DNA of 24,825 nucleotides, taken from positions 1-24,825 of the forward strand of contig NZ_JADWYQ010000065.1 in the NCBI RefSeq assembly GCF_022414575.1, written 5' to 3'. Shown here one piece after another: positions 15,928 to 24,634 of this stretch (the first letter of the stretch is position 1; each line of letters begins with the position of its first letter). Below the pieces are notes generated by a model. It was not told the DNA's origin, did no database searches, and saw nothing but the letters and a program-made list of their open reading frames with translations. Made by a program: the position numbers and the translations under genes. Origin of the DNA: Streptomyces sp. MUM 178J (lineage in GTDB: Bacteria > Actinomycetota > Actinomycetes > Streptomycetales > Streptomycetaceae).

Positions 15928-16812
15928 TCAGCCGCCGAGAATGGCGCGCGCCAGCTTGGCCGTCTCGGTCGGGGTCTTGCCGACCTTGACGCCCGCGGCC
16001 TCCAGGGCTTCCTTCTTCGCCTGGGCGGTGCCGGAGGAGCCGGAGACGATGGCGCCGGCGTGGCCCATGGTCTTGCCCTCGGGCGCGGTGAAGCCCGCGA
16101 CGTAGCCGACGACCGGCTTGGTGACGTTGGCCTTGATGAAGTCCGCCGCACGCTCCTCGGCGTCGCCGCCGATCTCGCCGATCATCACGATCAGGTCGGT
16201 GTCGGGGTCCTCCTGGAAGGCCTTCAGCGCGTCGATGTGCGTGGTGCCGATGATCGGGTCGCCGCCGATGCCGACGCAGGACGAGAAGCCGATGTCACGC
16301 AGCTCGTACATCATCTGGTAGGTCAGCGTGCCGGACTTGGAGACCAGGCCGATGCGGCCGGGCTTGGTGATGTCCGCCGGGATGATGCCCGCGTTCGACT
16401 GACCGGGGGTGATCAGTCCCGGGCAGTTGGGGCCGATGATCCGGGTCTTGTTGCCCTTGGCGCCCGCGTACGCCCAGAACTGCGCGGTGTCGTGGACGGC
16501 GACGCCCTCCGTGATGACGACCGCGAGGCCGATCTCGGCGTCGATCGCCTCGACGACCGCGTCCTTGGTGAACTTCTCCGGGACGAAGATGACCGTGACG
16601 TCCGCGCCGGTCTGCTCCATCGCGTCCTTGACGGACCCGAAGACCGGGATTTCGGCGCCGTCGAACGCGACCGTCGTGCCCGCCTTGCGCGGGTTGACGC
16701 CGCCGACGATGTTGGTGCCGGAAGCCAGCATGCGCTTGGTGTGCTTCTGGCCCTCGGAGCCGGTCATGCCCTGGACGATGACCTTGGATTCCTTGGTGAG
16801 GAAGATAGCCAT
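15928..16812 (-). CDS. sucD: Succinyl-CoA synthetase (ADP-forming) alpha subunit
   Basis: SucD is the CoA-binding and phosphohistidine subunit of the TCA enzyme converting succinyl-CoA to succinate with nucleotide triphosphate formation. The 294-residue length is normal. The CoA-binding domain starts at residue 1 ([27 protein letters not shown]). Next are [19 protein letters not shown] and [11 protein letters not shown]. The active-site histidine is H251 in [16 protein letters not shown] 16812 is 21 nt downstream of the sucC stop, with AGGGAC upstream, so the genes form an operon. It is followed by a terminator. Confidence 0.97.
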   Translation of the reverse strand: MAIFLTKESKVIVQGMTGSEGQKHTKRMLASGTNIVGGVNPRKAGTTVAFDGAEIPVFGSVKDAMEQTGADVTVIFVPEKFTKDAVVEAIDAEIGLAVVITEGVAVHDTAQFWAYAGAKGNKTRIIGPNCPGLITPGQSNAGIIPADITKPGRIGLVSKSGTLTYQMMYELRDIGFSSCVGIGGDPIIGTTHIDALKAFQEDPDTDLIVMIGEIGGDAEERAADFIKANVTKPVVGYVAGFTAPEGKTMGHAGAIVSGSSGTAQAKKEALEAAGVKVGKTPTETAKLARAILGG

Positions 16813-16833
16813 GGTTGTGGTGTCCCTCGTCCC

Positions 16834-18012
16834 TTACTTCGCAGCAGCCAGCTCGGCGGCCTTGTCGGCCGCGCCGTCCATGGTGTCCACACGCTGCACG
16901 AGCGGGTGGTTGCGGTCGTCGAGGATCTTGCGACCCAGCTCCGCGTTGTTGCCGTCCAGACGCACGACGAGCGGCTTGGTGACGGCCTCGCCCTTGGACT
17001 CCAGGAGCTCCAGGGCCTGCACGATGCCGTTGGCGACCGCGTCGCACGCGGTGATGCCGCCGAAGACGTTGACGAAGACCGACTTGACGTCCGGGTCGCC
17101 CAGAATGATCTCCAGGCCGTTCGCCATGACCTCGGCCGAGGCGCCGCCGCCGATGTCGAGGAAGTTGGCGGGCTTGACGCCGGAGTGCTTCTCACCGGCG
17201 TACGCGACGACGTCGAGGGTCGACATGACCAGACCCGCGCCGTTGCCGATGATGCCGACCTCGCCGTCCAGCTTGACGTAGTTCAGGCCCTTGGCCTTGG
17301 CAGCAGCCTCGAGCGGGTTGGCTGCGGCCTTGTCCTCGAGCTCGGCGTGCCCCGGCTGGCGGAACTCGGCGTTGGCGTCCAGCGACACCTTGCCGTCCAG
17401 CGCCAGGACGTCACCGTCCACGACCTTGGCGAGCGGGTTGACCTCGACGAGCAGGGCGTCCTCGGCGACGAAGGTCTTCCACAGGGAGACCAGCACCTCG
17501 GCGACCTTGTCGGCGACGTCGGCCGGGAACTTGGCGGCCGCGACGATCTCGCGGGCCTTCTCCGGGGTCACGCCCTCGTTCGCGTCGACCGGGATCTTGG
17601 CCAGGGCCTCGGGCTTGGTGGCCGCGACCTCTTCGATGTCCATGCCGCCCTCGACGGAGGCCATCGCCAGGAAGGTGCGGTTGGTGCGGTCGAGGAGGTA
17701 GGAGACGTAGTACTCCTCGGCGATCTCCGGCGCCAGCTCGGCGAGCATCACCTTGTGGACCGTGTGGCCCTTGATGTCCATACCGAGGATGTCGCGGGCC
17801 TTCGCGACCGCGTCGTCCTCGTCGGAGGCCACCTTCACGCCGCCGGCCTTGCCCCGGCCGCCGACCTTGACCTGCGCCTTGACGACCGACTTGCCGCCGA
17901 GACGCTGGGTCACCTCGCGCGCCGCCTCAGGCGTGTCGATGACTTCACCGGCCAGCACCGGTACACCGTGCTTGGCGAAGAGGTCCCTCGCCTGGTACTC
18001 GAACAGGTCCAC
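16834..18012 (-). CDS. sucC: Succinyl-CoA synthetase (ADP-forming) beta subunit
   Basis: SucC is the ATP-grasp subunit that binds nucleotide and succinate. GTG at 18012 ([19 protein letters not shown]) gives the family-standard 392 residues, with AAGGGACGG upstream; the longer frame to 18129 adds non-homologous sequence. Visible motifs are the ATP-grasp lid [49 protein letters not shown] and [13 protein letters not shown]. It leads the sucC-sucD operon. The 189-bp gap upstream holds two inverted repeats, one resembling a CRP-family site. Confidence 0.97.
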   Translation of the reverse strand: MDLFEYQARDLFAKHGVPVLAGEVIDTPEAAREVTQRLGGKSVVKAQVKVGGRGKAGGVKVASDEDDAVAKARDILGMDIKGHTVHKVMLAELAPEIAEEYYVSYLLDRTNRTFLAMASVEGGMDIEEVAATKPEALAKIPVDANEGVTPEKAREIVAAAKFPADVADKVAEVLVSLWKTFVAEDALLVEVNPLAKVVDGDVLALDGKVSLDANAEFRQPGHAELEDKAAANPLEAAAKAKGLNYVKLDGEVGIIGNGAGLVMSTLDVVAYAGEKHSGVKPANFLDIGGGASAEVMANGLEIILGDPDVKSVFVNVFGGITACDAVANGIVQALELLESKGEAVTKPLVVRLDGNNAELGRKILDDRNHPLVQRVDTMDGAADKAAELAAAK

Positions 18013-18077
18013 GCGCGTCCGTCCCTTTTCTAATGATCGCGGTTCGTTGTCTGCGTGGGCGTGCCGCGAAGGGCAAC

Positions 18078-18093
18078 GTGACTCCGCTGTCAC
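18078..18093. promoter_or_regulatory. Perfect inverted repeat upstream of sucC
   Basis: GTGAC-N6-GTCAC lies 66-81 nt upstream of the sucC GTG, a position that could overlap the promoter. The arms are perfect; the regulator is unknown. Confidence 0.45.
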
Positions 18094-18191
18094 ATAAGGG
18101 GGCGTACACGGTGTCCGTGGACGCGGCATGTCCGTCTCGCAGGTTATCCCCGTGGGACCTGGCTCCCTAAATCGCAGATCACACCTGCGCG

Positions 18192-18205
18192 GTGATACCG
18201 GTCAC
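18192..18205. promoter_or_regulatory. CRP-family-like operator upstream of sucC
   Basis: GTGATACCGGTCAC fits GTG-N6-GNCAC, the pattern I recall for Streptomyces Crp; on the minus strand it reads TGTGA-N6-TCAC, like the E. coli CRP core. It lies about 180 nt before sucC and overlaps the stop codon of the VWA gene. Confidence 0.4.
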
Positions 18206-19557
18206 AGAATCCCCTCCCTGGGGCCGCGGCCAGAGGACGCCGTGTCCGGTATGGGCAGAGGGCGTTTCTCGATGGCCGCCGCCATCACGTCGGGGAACAG
18301 ATCCGGCGTACAGGCGAACGCGGGCGCGCCCAGCGCGGCGAGCGCCGCCGCGTGCTCGCGGTCATAGGCCGGCGTGCCTTCGTCGGAGAGCGCGAGCAAC
18401 GCGACGAACTGCACCCCCGAGGCCTTCATCGCCGCAACCCGCTTCAGCATCTCGTCCCGTATCCCCCCTTCGTACAGATCGCTGATCAGGACGACGACGG
18501 TGTCGGCGGGGCGGGTGATCTGCGACTGGCAGTACGCCAGGGCCCTGTTTATGTCGGTGCCGCCGCCGAGCTGTGTGCCGAAGAGGACGTCGACCGGATC
18601 GTCAAGCTGGTCGGTGAGGTCGACGACGGAGGTGTCGAAGACGACCAGCCGGGTGCTGATGGATCTCATGGACGAGAGGACCGCCCCGAACACCGAGGCG
18701 TAGACGACGGAAGCGGCCATCGACCCTGACTGGTCGATGCAGAGCACCACCTCCTTCTTCACCGACTGCGACGCCCGCCCGTATCCGATGAGCCGCTCCG
18801 GAACGACCGTGTGGAACTCGGGCAGATAGTTCTTGAGGTTGGCCCTGATGGTGCGGTCCCAGTCGATGTCCCGGTGCCGGGGACGGCTGACCCTGGCCGA
18901 GCGGTCGAGCGCTCCCGTGAGCGTGGACCGGGTGCGTGTGGCGAGCTTCTTCTCGAGCTCGTCGACGACCTTGCGCACCACCGCCCTGGCGGTCTCCTTC
19001 GTCGTCTCCGGCATGGCCTTGTTGAGGGAGAGGAGCGTGCCGACCAGATGCACATCGGCCTCGACGGCCTCCAGCATCTCCGGCTCCAGCAGCAGCGTGG
19101 ACAGTCCCAGCCGGTCGATCGCGTCCCGCTGCATCACCTGGACGACGGAGGCGGGGAAGTAGCTGCGGATGTCCCCCAGCCAGCGGGCGACCGAGGGGGC
19201 GGACGCGCCGAGCCCCGCGGAGCGGTCACCCTCACGGCCGCGGCCGCCCGCCCCTCCCCCGTACAGCGCGGTGAGCGCTCCGTCCATGGCCGCGTCCCGG
19301 CCAAAGGGCGCCCAGCACGTGCCGTCGGCGTCGCCGCCTCCGAGGACGAGCCGCCAGCGCCGCAGCCGCTCGTCGCCCCCCTCTCCCATGGCCGCGTCGT
19401 ACGCCGTGGCCTCGTCGTCCGCCGTGGTCAGCTTGTCCGCCGTGGTCGCCCTGTCCGCCGTGGTCGCGCTGTCCGCCGTGGCCGTCTCGACCGCTGTAGC
19501 GGTCTTGTCCGCCGTGGCCGTCTCATCCGCCGTGGCCGTTCTGCTCACCGTGGTCAT
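18202..19557 (-). CDS. VWA-domain protein of a MoxR/DUF5682/VWA operon
   Basis: The 451-residue product ends with a von Willebrand factor A domain from about residue 268. The metal-ion site is complete: DQSGS (D275, S277, S279), T334 in GGGTDINRAL, and D360 in VLISDLYEGG. Before it is a helical domain (residues 60-260) containing YFPASVVQVMQRDAI and a conserved-looking IDWDRTIRANLKNYLPE. Residues 7-55 are a Thr/Ala/Asp repeat (TATADK, TTADR) encoded by 18-bp DNA repeats. ATG 19557 overlaps the DUF5682 stop by 4 nt (ATGA). An internal ATG at 19389 (MGEGGDERLRRWRLVLGG) may be the ancestral start. VWA proteins paired with MoxR ATPases, as in ViaA-RavA, usually act as substrate adaptors; the substrate here is unknown. 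Confidence 0.92.
   Translation of the reverse strand: MTTVSRTATADETATADKTATAVETATADSATTADRATTADKLTTADDEATAYDAAMGEGGDERLRRWRLVLGGGDADGTCWAPFGRDAAMDGALTALYGGGAGGRGREGDRSAGLGASAPSVARWLGDIRSYFPASVVQVMQRDAIDRLGLSTLLLEPEMLEAVEADVHLVGTLLSLNKAMPETTKETARAVVRKVVDELEKKLATRTRSTLTGALDRSARVSRPRHRDIDWDRTIRANLKNYLPEFHTVVPERLIGYGRASQSVKKEVVLCIDQSGSMAASVVYASVFGAVLSSMRSISTRLVVFDTSVVDLTDQLDDPVDVLFGTQLGGGTDINRALAYCQSQITRPADTVVVLISDLYEGGIRDEMLKRVAAMKASGVQFVALLALSDEGTPAYDREHAAALAALGAPAFACTPDLFPDVMAAAIEKRPLPIPDTASSGRGPREGIL
19399..19542. repeat. Eight 18-bp repeats at the VWA gene start
   Basis: Units related to GTCCGCCGTGGTCGCCCT repeat every 18 bp and encode six-residue Ala-Thr-Ala-Asp units. Several copies differ by only one to three bases. 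Confidence 0.85.
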
Positions 19558-21950
19558 CGAGTCACCCCCCGCAAGGTCGTCAGGTCGTTGTCGTTCGGTC
19601 CGTCGGCTTCCGCGGTCCCAAGCAGCAGGCGCAGCACCGGCAGGACCGCGTCCGCCCGTGTCTCGTCGAGACCGGGGCCAAAACCGGGGGTGTGGGGTCC
19701 GGAGTGCGCCGCCGCCCCTGGGCCGCCCGCGCCCGGGGCTCCACGCCGGACCAGCTCGCCCAGAGTGCGGCGCACCCCGGGCTGGTAGGCCGAGAAGGTG
19801 CGGCGCAGCAGCGGCAGCACATCCGTGAACGCCTCCGCGGGCACCCCGGTGAGCCAGGCGTCGACCAGCCCAAGCAGCCGCTCGTCGTGGATCAGGAGCA
19901 TGCCGCCGCCGGAGGCTCCGCCGACGAAGCCCTCGATCCAGGCTGCCGCGTCGGCCGGCGGTGTGCCGGCCGAGAGGGCGAGCGCCATCAGCCGGGCGGC
20001 CTCGTCGTCCGCCAGCCGCCGGTCGTCGAGCAGCAGCCGCACGGCGCGGCCGCGGAGGACTCCGGGCACCGTGTCGCGGTCGGCGAGGCGGCGGAGGACC
20101 GCGGCCCAGCGAAGGGTCTGCCGGCCGGCGTCGGGCAGCAGACCGATCACGCCGTGCACGGCGTCGAGACTGGTGCGCATCGCGGCTGCGCCGTCCGCGT
20201 CGAGCCCTGTGCACGCGGGCGGCAGGCCGACGCATATCCGGTCGGCGAGCCCGGAGGCGACCTCGGCGAGCGCCGCCGTGTCCGTGGACCGCACATCGCC
20301 GTACCGAAGCGAGCGGACCAGTGCGGGCAGCGCCTCGGCGAGATGGCCGACGTCCGCGTCGAGCGCGGCACGGTCGGCGAGGGCACGCATCACCACGGGC
20401 AGCGCGTCCGGCAGCGCGGCCAGCAGACACCGCTCGGCGAGGGCCGTGACATCGGCGAGCGCGGCGGCCTCCAGCGCCCGGGCCTCCACCTTGGCGGTGG
20501 CGGCGGAGAGCACGGTGGTGCCCCAGACTCCGGCCTCCGCGACCCGCACGGCCAGCTCCGGGTCCCAGCGGAGCCGCCAGGTCTCGCGGAAGGTGCCCGT
20601 GCCCGACCGTCCGGCGGTGGGCTCGCCCCAGCGGATGCCGAGCAGGTTCAGCCGGTGCAGCAGCCGGCTCTTGGCGGCGTCGGTCTCCTTGCGCAGGTCG
20701 AGGTCCGCCTCGCGCTCGAGAGCCTCGGGCTTGAGGCGCAGGCTGCGCTGCTGCCGGGCCAGATCGCGCTGGAGCGGGACGGCGGGTGCCGCTTCCGGGA
20801 CCTCCCCGAGCACGTCCCCGACGACGAGCCGGTCCCGGACGAGGTCGAGCGGCACGTCGGAGCCGTCGCACAGCACGGCTCTGACGGCGTCGGTCGTCTC
20901 GGTCAGCCCGGCGAGCGGGCGTCCGCGCATGGCGGCGAGCGTCCCGGCGAGCCGCACCGCCTCGATGACATGGGCGGAGGAGACCATGTGGTCCTCCTCG
21001 CGCAGCAGCCCGGCGACCTTGGTCATCCAACGCTCGACGGGCCGGTCGGGTGCGCTGAACAGATGCGCGTACCAGCCGGGTGAGTCGATGCCCGCGCCGT
21101 AGCCGGTGTGCCGGGAGAGACGGCGGTGGGTCCAGGGCACCCAGGTCATCTCGGTCTTGACCTTGGGGAGGCCCTTGAGGAGGGCCTTGTCGGCCGCCAT
21201 GGTGGTCTTCCGGGCGAGCGCGGGCACATGCCAGGCCCCGCACACCACGGCGACGGCGTCCCCGAACTCCTTGCGCGCCGCACGGAGCTTGAGCCGCATA
21301 TGCGCTTCGCGTACGAGGTCGTTCCCGTGCCCGCCGTGGCCGTATGTCTCGCGCAGCGCGGCCATCGCCTCGGCGACGGCGGCGAACGGGGCGTGGGAGT
21401 CGTCGTCTTCGCGGGCCGTGCGGTGCTCGACGACGTCTTCCCACCAGCGCTCCGGGTCGTCGTAGCCGGCGGCTTGGGCGAGCGCGCCGATGGGGTCCAC
21501 CCGCATGGCCTCCGCGGTGCCGTGGATGTCCGTCTCCTCTCCGCCGTCTTCGGGGGCGGCGCCCTCCCCCGCGGTATGCGCCGATTCCGCCGGGATCTCC
21601 TCCGGCTCCCCCGCGGTCTCCTTCTGCCGCATCGCCAGCGAGTGCGCCGCCGGGAGGTCGATGAACCGCACCGGGACGCCGTGCGGCAGCGCCCACCGGA
21701 TCGCGGTCCACTCCGGCGAGAACTCGGCGAACGGCCAGAACGCCGCCCGCCCGGGGTCGTCGGCCGCGTGGGCGAGCAGTGCGACCGGCGGCCGCATGCC
21801 GTCGTCGGCGGCCAGCGGCAGCAGTGCGTCCGCCTCGGGCGGGCCCTCGATCAGGACGGCCGCGGGCGAGGCCGCGTCCAGTGCGGCCCGGACCGCCCGC
21901 GCCGAGCCGGGCCCGTGGTGGCGGACGCCGAGGAGCAGCGGATGCGTCAT
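19554..21950 (-). CDS. DUF5682 family protein
   Basis: The 798-residue protein starts MTHPLLLGVRHHGPGSARAV, the DUF5682 hallmark. ATG 21950 overlaps the AAA gene stop by 4 nt and the C-terminus overlaps the VWA start, so all three are translationally coupled. The first 250 residues carry H11/H12, E35 in LIEGPPEAD, the segment REAHMRLKLR (R214, E215) and H241 in VVCGAWHVPAL. This order of conserved His/Glu/Arg recalls the TraB/EreA/Tiki hydrolase fold, but that is my inference. The rest is mostly alpha-helical, rich in Leu and Ala repeats, perhaps a scaffold. Its role with the ATPase and VWA partner is unknown. Confidence 0.92.
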   Translation of the reverse strand: MTHPLLLGVRHHGPGSARAVRAALDAASPAAVLIEGPPEADALLPLAADDGMRPPVALLAHAADDPGRAAFWPFAEFSPEWTAIRWALPHGVPVRFIDLPAAHSLAMRQKETAGEPEEIPAESAHTAGEGAAPEDGGEETDIHGTAEAMRVDPIGALAQAAGYDDPERWWEDVVEHRTAREDDDSHAPFAAVAEAMAALRETYGHGGHGNDLVREAHMRLKLRAARKEFGDAVAVVCGAWHVPALARKTTMAADKALLKGLPKVKTEMTWVPWTHRRLSRHTGYGAGIDSPGWYAHLFSAPDRPVERWMTKVAGLLREEDHMVSSAHVIEAVRLAGTLAAMRGRPLAGLTETTDAVRAVLCDGSDVPLDLVRDRLVVGDVLGEVPEAAPAVPLQRDLARQQRSLRLKPEALEREADLDLRKETDAAKSRLLHRLNLLGIRWGEPTAGRSGTGTFRETWRLRWDPELAVRVAEAGVWGTTVLSAATAKVEARALEAAALADVTALAERCLLAALPDALPVVMRALADRAALDADVGHLAEALPALVRSLRYGDVRSTDTAALAEVASGLADRICVGLPPACTGLDADGAAAMRTSLDAVHGVIGLLPDAGRQTLRWAAVLRRLADRDTVPGVLRGRAVRLLLDDRRLADDEAARLMALALSAGTPPADAAAWIEGFVGGASGGGMLLIHDERLLGLVDAWLTGVPAEAFTDVLPLLRRTFSAYQPGVRRTLGELVRRGAPGAGGPGAAAHSGPHTPGFGPGLDETRADAVLPVLRLLLGTAEADGPNDNDLTTLRGVTR

Positions 21951-23107
21951 GCGCTCACCTCGCGGCAGGCGCGGTAGAAGTCCTTCCAGCCGTCACGCTC
22001 GCGCACGACCGTCTCCAGATACTCCTGCCAGATCACCCGGTCCGCCGCCGGGTCGCGCACCACCGCGCCGAGGATGCCGGCGGCCACGTCGCCGGGGCGC
22101 AGCACTCCGTCGCCGAAGTGCGCCGAGAGTGCGAGACCGCCGGTGACCACGGAGATCGCCTCGGCCGTGGACAGCGTGCCCGACGGGGACTTGACCTTGG
22201 TGCGGCCGTCGGCGGAGACGCCGTCGCGCAGCTCGCGGAAGACGGTCACGACCCGCCGGATCTCCTCCAGTCCCTCGGGCGCGGCCGGCAGGTCGAGCGA
22301 ACGCCCTATCTGGTCCACTCGCCGCGCCACGATGTCGACTTCGTCGTCGGCCGAGGCGGGCAGCGGCAGCACGACCGTGTTGAAGCGGCGGCGCAGCGCG
22401 CTGGAGAGGTCGTTGACGCCGCGGTCGCGGTCGTTGGCGGTGGCGATGAGGTTGAAGCCGCGCACCGCCTGCACTTCCTCCCCCAGCTCGGGCACCGGCA
22501 GTGTCTTCTCCGACAGGATCGTGATCAGGGTGTCCTGGACGTCGGCGGGGATGCGGGTCAGCTCCTCGACCCGCGCGGTCATGCCTTCGGCCATGGCGCG
22601 CATGACCGGGCTGGGCACGAGGGCGTCGCGGCTGGGGCCGTGGGCGAGCAGCTGCGCATAGTTCCAGCCGTAGCGGATGGCCTCTTCCGGGGTGCCGGCG
22701 GTGCCCTGCACAAGCAGTGTCGAGTCGCCGCTGACGGCCGCCGCGAGATGCTCGGACACCCATGTCTTCGCCGTGCCGGGGACGCCGAGCAGCAGCAGGG
22801 CGCGGTCGGTGGCGAGCGTGGTGACGGCGACCTCCACGATCCGCCGCGGCCCCACGTACTTGGGTGTGATCACGGTGCCGTCCGGGAGGGCGCCGCCGAG
22901 GAGGTAGGTGGCGACGGCCCACGGCGACAGCCGCCAGCCGACCGGACGCGGCCGGTCGTCGGCTGCGGCGAGGGCCGACAGCTCATGTGCGAACGCCTGC
23001 TCGGCGTGGGGCCGCAGCGCCTCGGGCCCGGCCGAGTCCGATGCGTCGGACGCGTCGTCACAAGCGCTGTCGGGCATGGTTTCAGGCATGGCTTCGGACA
23101 CGGACAT
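21947..23107 (-). CDS. MoxR-type AAA+ ATPase
   Basis: ATG 23107 has a strong ribosome site (GAGGGGG) 4 nt upstream and gives 386 residues. Residues 1-55 are acidic and flexible. The ATPase core has Walker A GVPGTAKT (108-115) and sensor 1 in NLIATANDRDRG (N225). Arginine-finger candidates are in SSALRRRFN (R239-R241), and a lid domain follows. The Walker B position reads ARVEELTRIPADVQDTL: Glu-Glu where most MoxR proteins have Asp-Glu. It is the first gene of the operon with DUF5682 and the VWA protein. MoxR ATPases form hexamers that remodel partners chosen by VWA proteins. A damage-type promoter motif lies upstream at 23154-23176. Confidence 0.93.
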   Translation of the reverse strand: MSVSEAMPETMPDSACDDASDASDSAGPEALRPHAEQAFAHELSALAAADDRPRPVGWRLSPWAVATYLLGGALPDGTVITPKYVGPRRIVEVAVTTLATDRALLLLGVPGTAKTWVSEHLAAAVSGDSTLLVQGTAGTPEEAIRYGWNYAQLLAHGPSRDALVPSPVMRAMAEGMTARVEELTRIPADVQDTLITILSEKTLPVPELGEEVQAVRGFNLIATANDRDRGVNDLSSALRRRFNTVVLPLPASADDEVDIVARRVDQIGRSLDLPAAPEGLEEIRRVVTVFRELRDGVSADGRTKVKSPSGTLSTAEAISVVTGGLALSAHFGDGVLRPGDVAAGILGAVVRDPAADRVIWQEYLETVVRERDGWKDFYRACREVSA

Positions 23108-23153
23108 GGGTCCCCCTCGAGATCGCTCGGCTCCGTCGGCCGATGCGTTCTCC

Positions 23154-23176
23154 ACGGTGCACCACACCACTGACAA
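23154..23176 (-). promoter_or_regulatory. PafBC/RecA-NDp-like promoter of the AAA-DUF5682-VWA operon
   Basis: On the minus strand TTGTCAGTG (23176-23168) is followed after exactly 8 nt by CACCGT. The mycobacterial DNA-damage consensus is TTGTCRGTG-N8-TANNNT, so the upstream element is perfect and the -10 deviates at one base (C for T). A transcript starting about 7 nt downstream would have a 40-nt leader with a good ribosome site. Confidence 0.65.
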
Positions 23177-23214
23177 TCGATCGCTGACGAGCCGTCGCCG
23201 CAGGTCAGAGCCGA

Positions 23215-23237
23215 TTGTCAGTGGTCGGTCCTACCGT
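23215..23237 (+). promoter_or_regulatory. PafBC/RecA-NDp-like promoter of the SWIM-DUF5691 operon
   Basis: TTGTCAGTG (23215-23223), 8 nt, then TACCGT (23232-23237): a full match to TTGTCRGTG-N8-TANNNT. The ATG at 23245 begins 8 nt after the -10, so the mRNA is predicted to be leaderless, in keeping with the absence of a ribosome site. With the minus-strand copy it forms a 13-nt inverted repeat (23167-23179 and 23212-23224). Confidence 0.75.
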
Positions 23238-23244
23238 CGTCGAC

Positions 23245-24594
23245 ATGAATCAGCAGGGGGTGCGCTGGACGTCGGAACAGGTGCTGGCACTGGCTCCTGA
23301 CGACGCTTCACGCAGAGCGGGAAACAAACTGAGCGGGCCCGGCCCGTGGTCGGGTGCGGGCTGCAGCGGCTCGGGGGCGGTGTGGGGTCTGTGCAAGGGC
23401 AGTGGAAGCAGGCCGTACCAGACGGTTGTGGACACCGCGGGCGGCCCGGCCTACAAGTGCAGTTGTCCAAGCCGCAAGTTTCCGTGCAAGCACGCGCTGG
23501 GTCTGCTGCTGCTGTGGGCGTCGGACGGCGCCGCGGTCCAGGACGCGGCCGCGCCGGAGTGGGCCGAGCAGTGGCTGGAGGGCCGCAGACAGCGAGCCGC
23601 CGGCCGGGACGGCAAAGGCGGGGGCCGGGGCGGCGGGAAGCCGGCCGATCCGGAGGCGTCCCGGCGGCGTGCGGAGCGCCGGGCGGAGCGGATCACCGCG
23701 GGCGCGGGTGAGCTGGAGCAGCGGCTCGCGGATCTGCTGCGCTCCGGGCTGGCCACGGCCGAGCAGTCGGGGTACGGGCTGTGGGAGGAGACCGCTGCCC
23801 GCATGGTGGATGCCCAGGCCCCCGGACTGGCGGCCCGCGTCAGGGAGTTGGGCGCGGTGCCCGGCTCGGGGGCGGGCTGGCCGGTGCGGCTGCTTGAGGA
23901 GTGCGCGCTGCTGCATCTGCTGAATGTGGCCTGGCTGGGCCTCGATCGGCTGCCCGATCCGCTGGCGGCGGTGGTCCGGTCCCGGGTGGGGCTGTCCTCG
24001 CCCGCGGCGGGCGAGCCGGTGCGGGACCGCTGGCTGGTCCTCGCGCAGTACGACTCCGCGGACGGCAAGATCACCACGCGCCGCATCTGGCTGCACGGCC
24101 GGGAGTCGGGCCGGACGGCGCTGCTGCTGTCCTTCGGCGCCCCGGGCCGGGCTCCGCAGCTGGCGCTGCCGGTGGGGCTGACGGTGCAGGCCGTGCTGAC
24201 TCCGTACGGCGGGGCAGGCCAACTGCGTGCAGAGCTCACCGAGACGGCCGGCGCCCCCGTGCAGGACGGCGGACGGCCGCCGGGAGAGCCGGTCACCTCC
24301 GCGGTGGAGGCGTATGGGCGGGCGCTGCGCGACGATCCCTGGCTGGAGTCCTGGCCGGTGACGTTGCGGGACGTCATACCGGTTCCTGCGGACGAGGGGT
24401 GGCAGCTCGCCGACGCGGACGGCGAACTCGCGCTGCCGCTCGCCCCCGACGCGCTGTCCCGACCCGGCCTGCTGCGTCTCGCCGCGGTGTCCGGCGGCCG
24501 GCCGGTGACCGTGTTCGGCGAGGCGGGCCATCGGGGCTTCTCCCCGCTCGCCGTCTGGCCCGAAGGCGCGTCCGAGACGGTTCCGCTGATCTGA
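23245..24594 (+). CDS. SWIM zinc-finger protein
   Basis: ATG 23245 (MNQQGVRWTSEQVLALAPD) is chosen because it lies directly after the predicted -10 element; the frame to 23215 starts at TTG inside the promoter. The 449-residue protein has a SWIM zinc finger, CSC-x6-CKH, at C72, C74, C81 and H83 (YKCSCPSRKFPCKHALGL). Then comes a basic Gly/Arg-rich linker (residues about 120-150) and a long helical and beta region with no family I recognise (WDRWLVLAQYD-like region near residue 260). SWIM domains bind DNA or proteins. It is 40 nt upstream of DUF5691 on the same strand, and head-to-head with the AAA operon, so it is likely part of the same system. Confidence 0.9.
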   Translation: MNQQGVRWTSEQVLALAPDDASRRAGNKLSGPGPWSGAGCSGSGAVWGLCKGSGSRPYQTVVDTAGGPAYKCSCPSRKFPCKHALGLLLLWASDGAAVQDAAAPEWAEQWLEGRRQRAAGRDGKGGGRGGGKPADPEASRRRAERRAERITAGAGELEQRLADLLRSGLATAEQSGYGLWEETAARMVDAQAPGLAARVRELGAVPGSGAGWPVRLLEECALLHLLNVAWLGLDRLPDPLAAVVRSRVGLSSPAAGEPVRDRWLVLAQYDSADGKITTRRIWLHGRESGRTALLLSFGAPGRAPQLALPVGLTVQAVLTPYGGAGQLRAELTETAGAPVQDGGRPPGEPVTSAVEAYGRALRDDPWLESWPVTLRDVIPVPADEGWQLADADGELALPLAPDALSRPGLLRLAAVSGGRPVTVFGEAGHRGFSPLAVWPEGASETVPLI

Positions 24595-24634
24595 GCCCGC
24601 TGAAGAAGCCGAAAGCAGAAGAAAGGGAGGCAGC

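Noticed and set aside
16060..18033. A 657-codon plus-strand ORF
   Set aside because: Antisense shadow of sucD and sucC, rich in Asp/Val/Leu/Gly/Arg with no domain.
18202..21711. A single 1169-codon minus-strand reading frame
   Set aside because: Its first two thirds are an Arg-rich shadow of DUF5682 in another frame. Only the part from the ATG at 19557 encodes a recognisable protein (VWA).
23108..23176. N-terminal extension of the AAA ATPase from a TTG at 23176
   Set aside because: The TTG is part of the TTGTCAGTG promoter element, and ATG 23107 has a strong ribosome site.
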